Shown here piece by piece: positions 62,469 to 64,000 of a stretch of 64,000 nucleotides of DNA. Every line of letters starts with the position of its first letter. The first letter of the stretch is position 1. Position numbers and translations under genes: made by a program. The DNA is from Gammaproteobacteria bacterium. GTDB taxonomy: Bacteria; Pseudomonadota; Gammaproteobacteria; Pseudomonadales; Ketobacteraceae. The stretch covers positions 1 to 64,000 of the forward strand of contig JABLXQ010000026.1 of NCBI GenBank assembly GCA_013178375.1, written 5' to 3'. Below the pieces are notes generated by a model. The model saw nothing but the letters and a program-made list of their open reading frames with translations. It was not told the origin of the DNA and did no database searches.

Positions 62469-64000
62469 TCAAGTTGTTTCGGCCGGACCGGTGGCTATTT
62501 TCACGGCGTCGGGCCTGGGCTCCGCTGGCGGTTCAATCAGCGCCACCAGGGTCCAGCCTTTCTGCGGTTGCAGTTCCTGTTCCGGTGTCACGACATGAAC
62601 CCAGCCATTGGGTTCGCGCGCGAACAGCAGAGTGGCCCGGTCTCCATGCAAGGTTTGATAGTCGGTCCAGCCAAAACCGTCCGTCAGATGGGTGCTGTAG
62701 ATTTCGGCACCCTGGGCAAGCAGGCTGGCAAATTGCGGAAATGCTAGCGCCGGTTTGCCCAGCAGCTGTCCACGATGTTCATCACTGGCCCGGTGTTTGT
62801 CGGTGCGGCGGCTCTCCTGGCCACTTACCAGGCTGTACAGGTGTTGCTTGCCGAATTCATGGCGAAACCGCATACACGCAAGAGTATTCATCTCGCCGGC
62901 CGAAGACAGTCCCAGCAGATGTCCCAGCCCTACCAGGTCCAGATGTGCCTCTGCATGTTGCGACGCCGGATTGCCGAAGTATACCGGCAGATTTTCCATG
63001 CGGGCTGCGCGAATATTTTCCCAGCTGGAATCGGTCAGCAACACCCGCTTGTCCAGTTGCTTCAGGGCCTTTGCGACGGCCCGCGCGACGGGATTGGCAC
63101 CAACGATCAGAAAGCCGCTGGGTGCCGGCTCCGACACCTTAAGCAGATTGGCCAGGGGCCTGGCGGTCGCGCTCTGCAGCAGTACCGTGCCGATGATGAC
63201 TGCAAAGGTCAACGGCACCAACAGAGTGGCGCCTTCGTAGCCATCCGCTGTCAGCCGGATTGCAAAAATGGCAGAAACGGCTGCCGCCACAATACCGCGC
63301 GGGGAAATCCATGCCAGCAGCATCCGTTCCTGCCAGCTTAATTGCGAACCCAGGGTCGACAGGAACACATTCAGCGGGCGCGCCACCAGTTGCACTACCA
63401 GCAGCAGTACCAGTACGGCGGGCCCCAGACCCAACAACGAATCCAGATCCAGCATGGCTGCCAGCAGAATAAACAGGCCTGAAATCAGCAATACGCTGAG
63501 GTTTTCCTTGAAATGCAGGATATGGCGGACATCCACGTCTTTCATGTTCGCCAGCCACATGCCCATCACGGTAACGGCCAGCAGGCCGGATTCGTGCACG
63601 ATAAGATTGGCGGTAATAAATATCACCAGCACCGTGGTAAGCGCGGCAAACGTGTGCAGATAGTCTGGCAGCCATTGCCGGCGCATGACCTGGCCCAATG
63701 TCCAGCCACCGGCGATACCTGAGATCACGCCGCAGCCAATGACACCGGTGAACGTCAGCATGCCATGACTCAGGCCCATGCCGTCGCTGCTGGCGATGAT
63801 GAAGCTGTACACCACAACCGCCAGTAGCGCGCCGATGGGATCGATGATGATGCCTTCCCAGCGCAGGATGTTGGCGACGGTGGCTGTGGGCCGCACAACG
63901 CGCAACATGGGAACAATGACCGTAGGTCCGGTGACCAGAGTCAGGGTGCCGAACAGTATTGCCATCTCCCAGCTCAAGTGCAGCAAATAGTGGCTGGCCA
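62469..64000 (-). CDS. Cation/proton antiporter of the NhaP/CPA1 type with C-terminal nucleotide-binding domain (5' end outside window)
   Basis: Open at the window edge, so the N-terminal transmembrane helices are missing. What is visible: several membrane segments including EGIIIDPIGALLAVVV, ITANLIVHESGLLAVTVMGMWLAN and LAWISPRGIVAAAVSAIFA, with the conserved Asp of the NhaP-type core (IIDPIGAL). The last ~200 residues hold a Rossmann TrkA-N-like domain (FLIVGANPVARAVAKALKQLDKRVLL, then DLVGLGHLLGLSSAGEMNTLA) that probably senses NAD(H). Ends with an extra C-terminal module to residue 505. Moves Na+ or K+ out for protons; the ion is uncertain. Confidence 0.87.
   Translation of the reverse strand, partial: ASHYLLHLSWEMAILFGTLTLVTGPTVIVPMLRVVRPTATVANILRWEGIIIDPIGALLAVVVYSFIIASSDGMGLSHGMLTFTGVIGCGVISGIAGGWTLGQVMRRQWLPDYLHTFAALTTVLVIFITANLIVHESGLLAVTVMGMWLANMKDVDVRHILHFKENLSVLLISGLFILLAAMLDLDSLLGLGPAVLVLLLVVQLVARPLNVFLSTLGSQLSWQERMLLAWISPRGIVAAAVSAIFAIRLTADGYEGATLLVPLTFAVIIGTVLLQSATARPLANLLKVSEPAPSGFLIVGANPVARAVAKALKQLDKRVLLTDSSWENIRAARMENLPVYFGNPASQHAEAHLDLVGLGHLLGLSSAGEMNTLACMRFRHEFGKQHLYSLVSGQESRRTDKHRASDEHRGQLLGKPALAFPQFASLLAQGAEIYSTHLTDGFGWTDYQTLHGDRATLLFAREPNGWVHVVTPEQELQPQKGWTLVALIEPPAEPRPDAVKIATGPAETT

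Noticed and set aside
1-64000. Search for tRNA, rRNA, CRISPR arrays, insertion sequences, integrase or phage genes
   Set aside because: No recognisable cloverleaf, array spacing, transposase motif or phage protein was seen in either strand.

Overview
This window comes from a GC-rich, Gram-negative chromosome, most likely a gammaproteobacterium. The markers are a xseB-ispA-dxs cluster, minC-minD-minE, a ferritin-like Coq7 ubiquinone hydroxylase, a YejK/NdpA nucleoid protein, RimK, outer-membrane barrels and several lipoproteins. A Pseudomonadales/Oceanospirillales-like environmental bacterium is my guess; the species cannot be fixed from the sequence alone. I see no rRNA, tRNA, CRISPR array, insertion sequence, integrase or prophage gene, so this looks like ordinary chromosome with lineage-specific accessory blocks.

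Layout. 1-9 kb: end of an amidohydrolase, a small phosphatase, a nitroreductase, a quinone-oxidoreductase-like enzyme, a propeller lipoprotein, NdpA, a VOC protein, a chemotaxis receptor and a periplasmic retropepsin-like protease. 9-16 kb: a single-chain biotin-dependent acyl-CoA carboxylase, a large membrane protein of unknown function, a DUF3014 protein and an alpha/beta hydrolase. 16-22.5 kb: the isoprenoid cluster dxs-ispA-xseB (minus strand), an OmpA-like protein, an AraC regulator and an unknown helical protein. 22.5-30 kb: an ArsR-type regulator with a cysteine-rich tail, divergent from a eukaryotic-type glutathione synthetase with two matching operator palindromes between them; then arylsulfatase, outer-membrane barrel and octaheme cytochrome/TPR protein. 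30-34 kb: a tight five-gene operon around two DUF2589 proteins, one related protein, a zinc ribbon and an unknown protein. 34-36 kb: minCDE. 36-45 kb: two 7TMR-DISM signalling proteins (a hybrid kinase and a diguanylate cyclase), a small porin-like protein, a lipoprotein hydrolase and an AraC regulator. 45-54 kb: coq7, a lipoprotein, an AAA ATPase, two convergent AraC regulators, a small membrane protein and a secreted CocE/NonD-type hydrolase after a long gene-free stretch. 53-64 kb: a MoaD-like protein paired with a BNR propeller protein, another 7TMR-DISM hybrid kinase, a two-cNMP-domain protein with a dead rhodanese domain, RimK, a lipoprotein, purD and a truncated cation/proton antiporter.

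The most unusual parts are the DUF2589 operon at 30194-33628, where three of the five proteins share sequence elements, and the ArsR/glutathione synthetase unit at 22504-24330, where an As(III)-type regulator appears to control a eukaryote-like glutathione enzyme. Signalling is over-represented: three 7TMR-DISM proteins and four AraC regulators of one architecture. Functions beyond motif recognition are inference.
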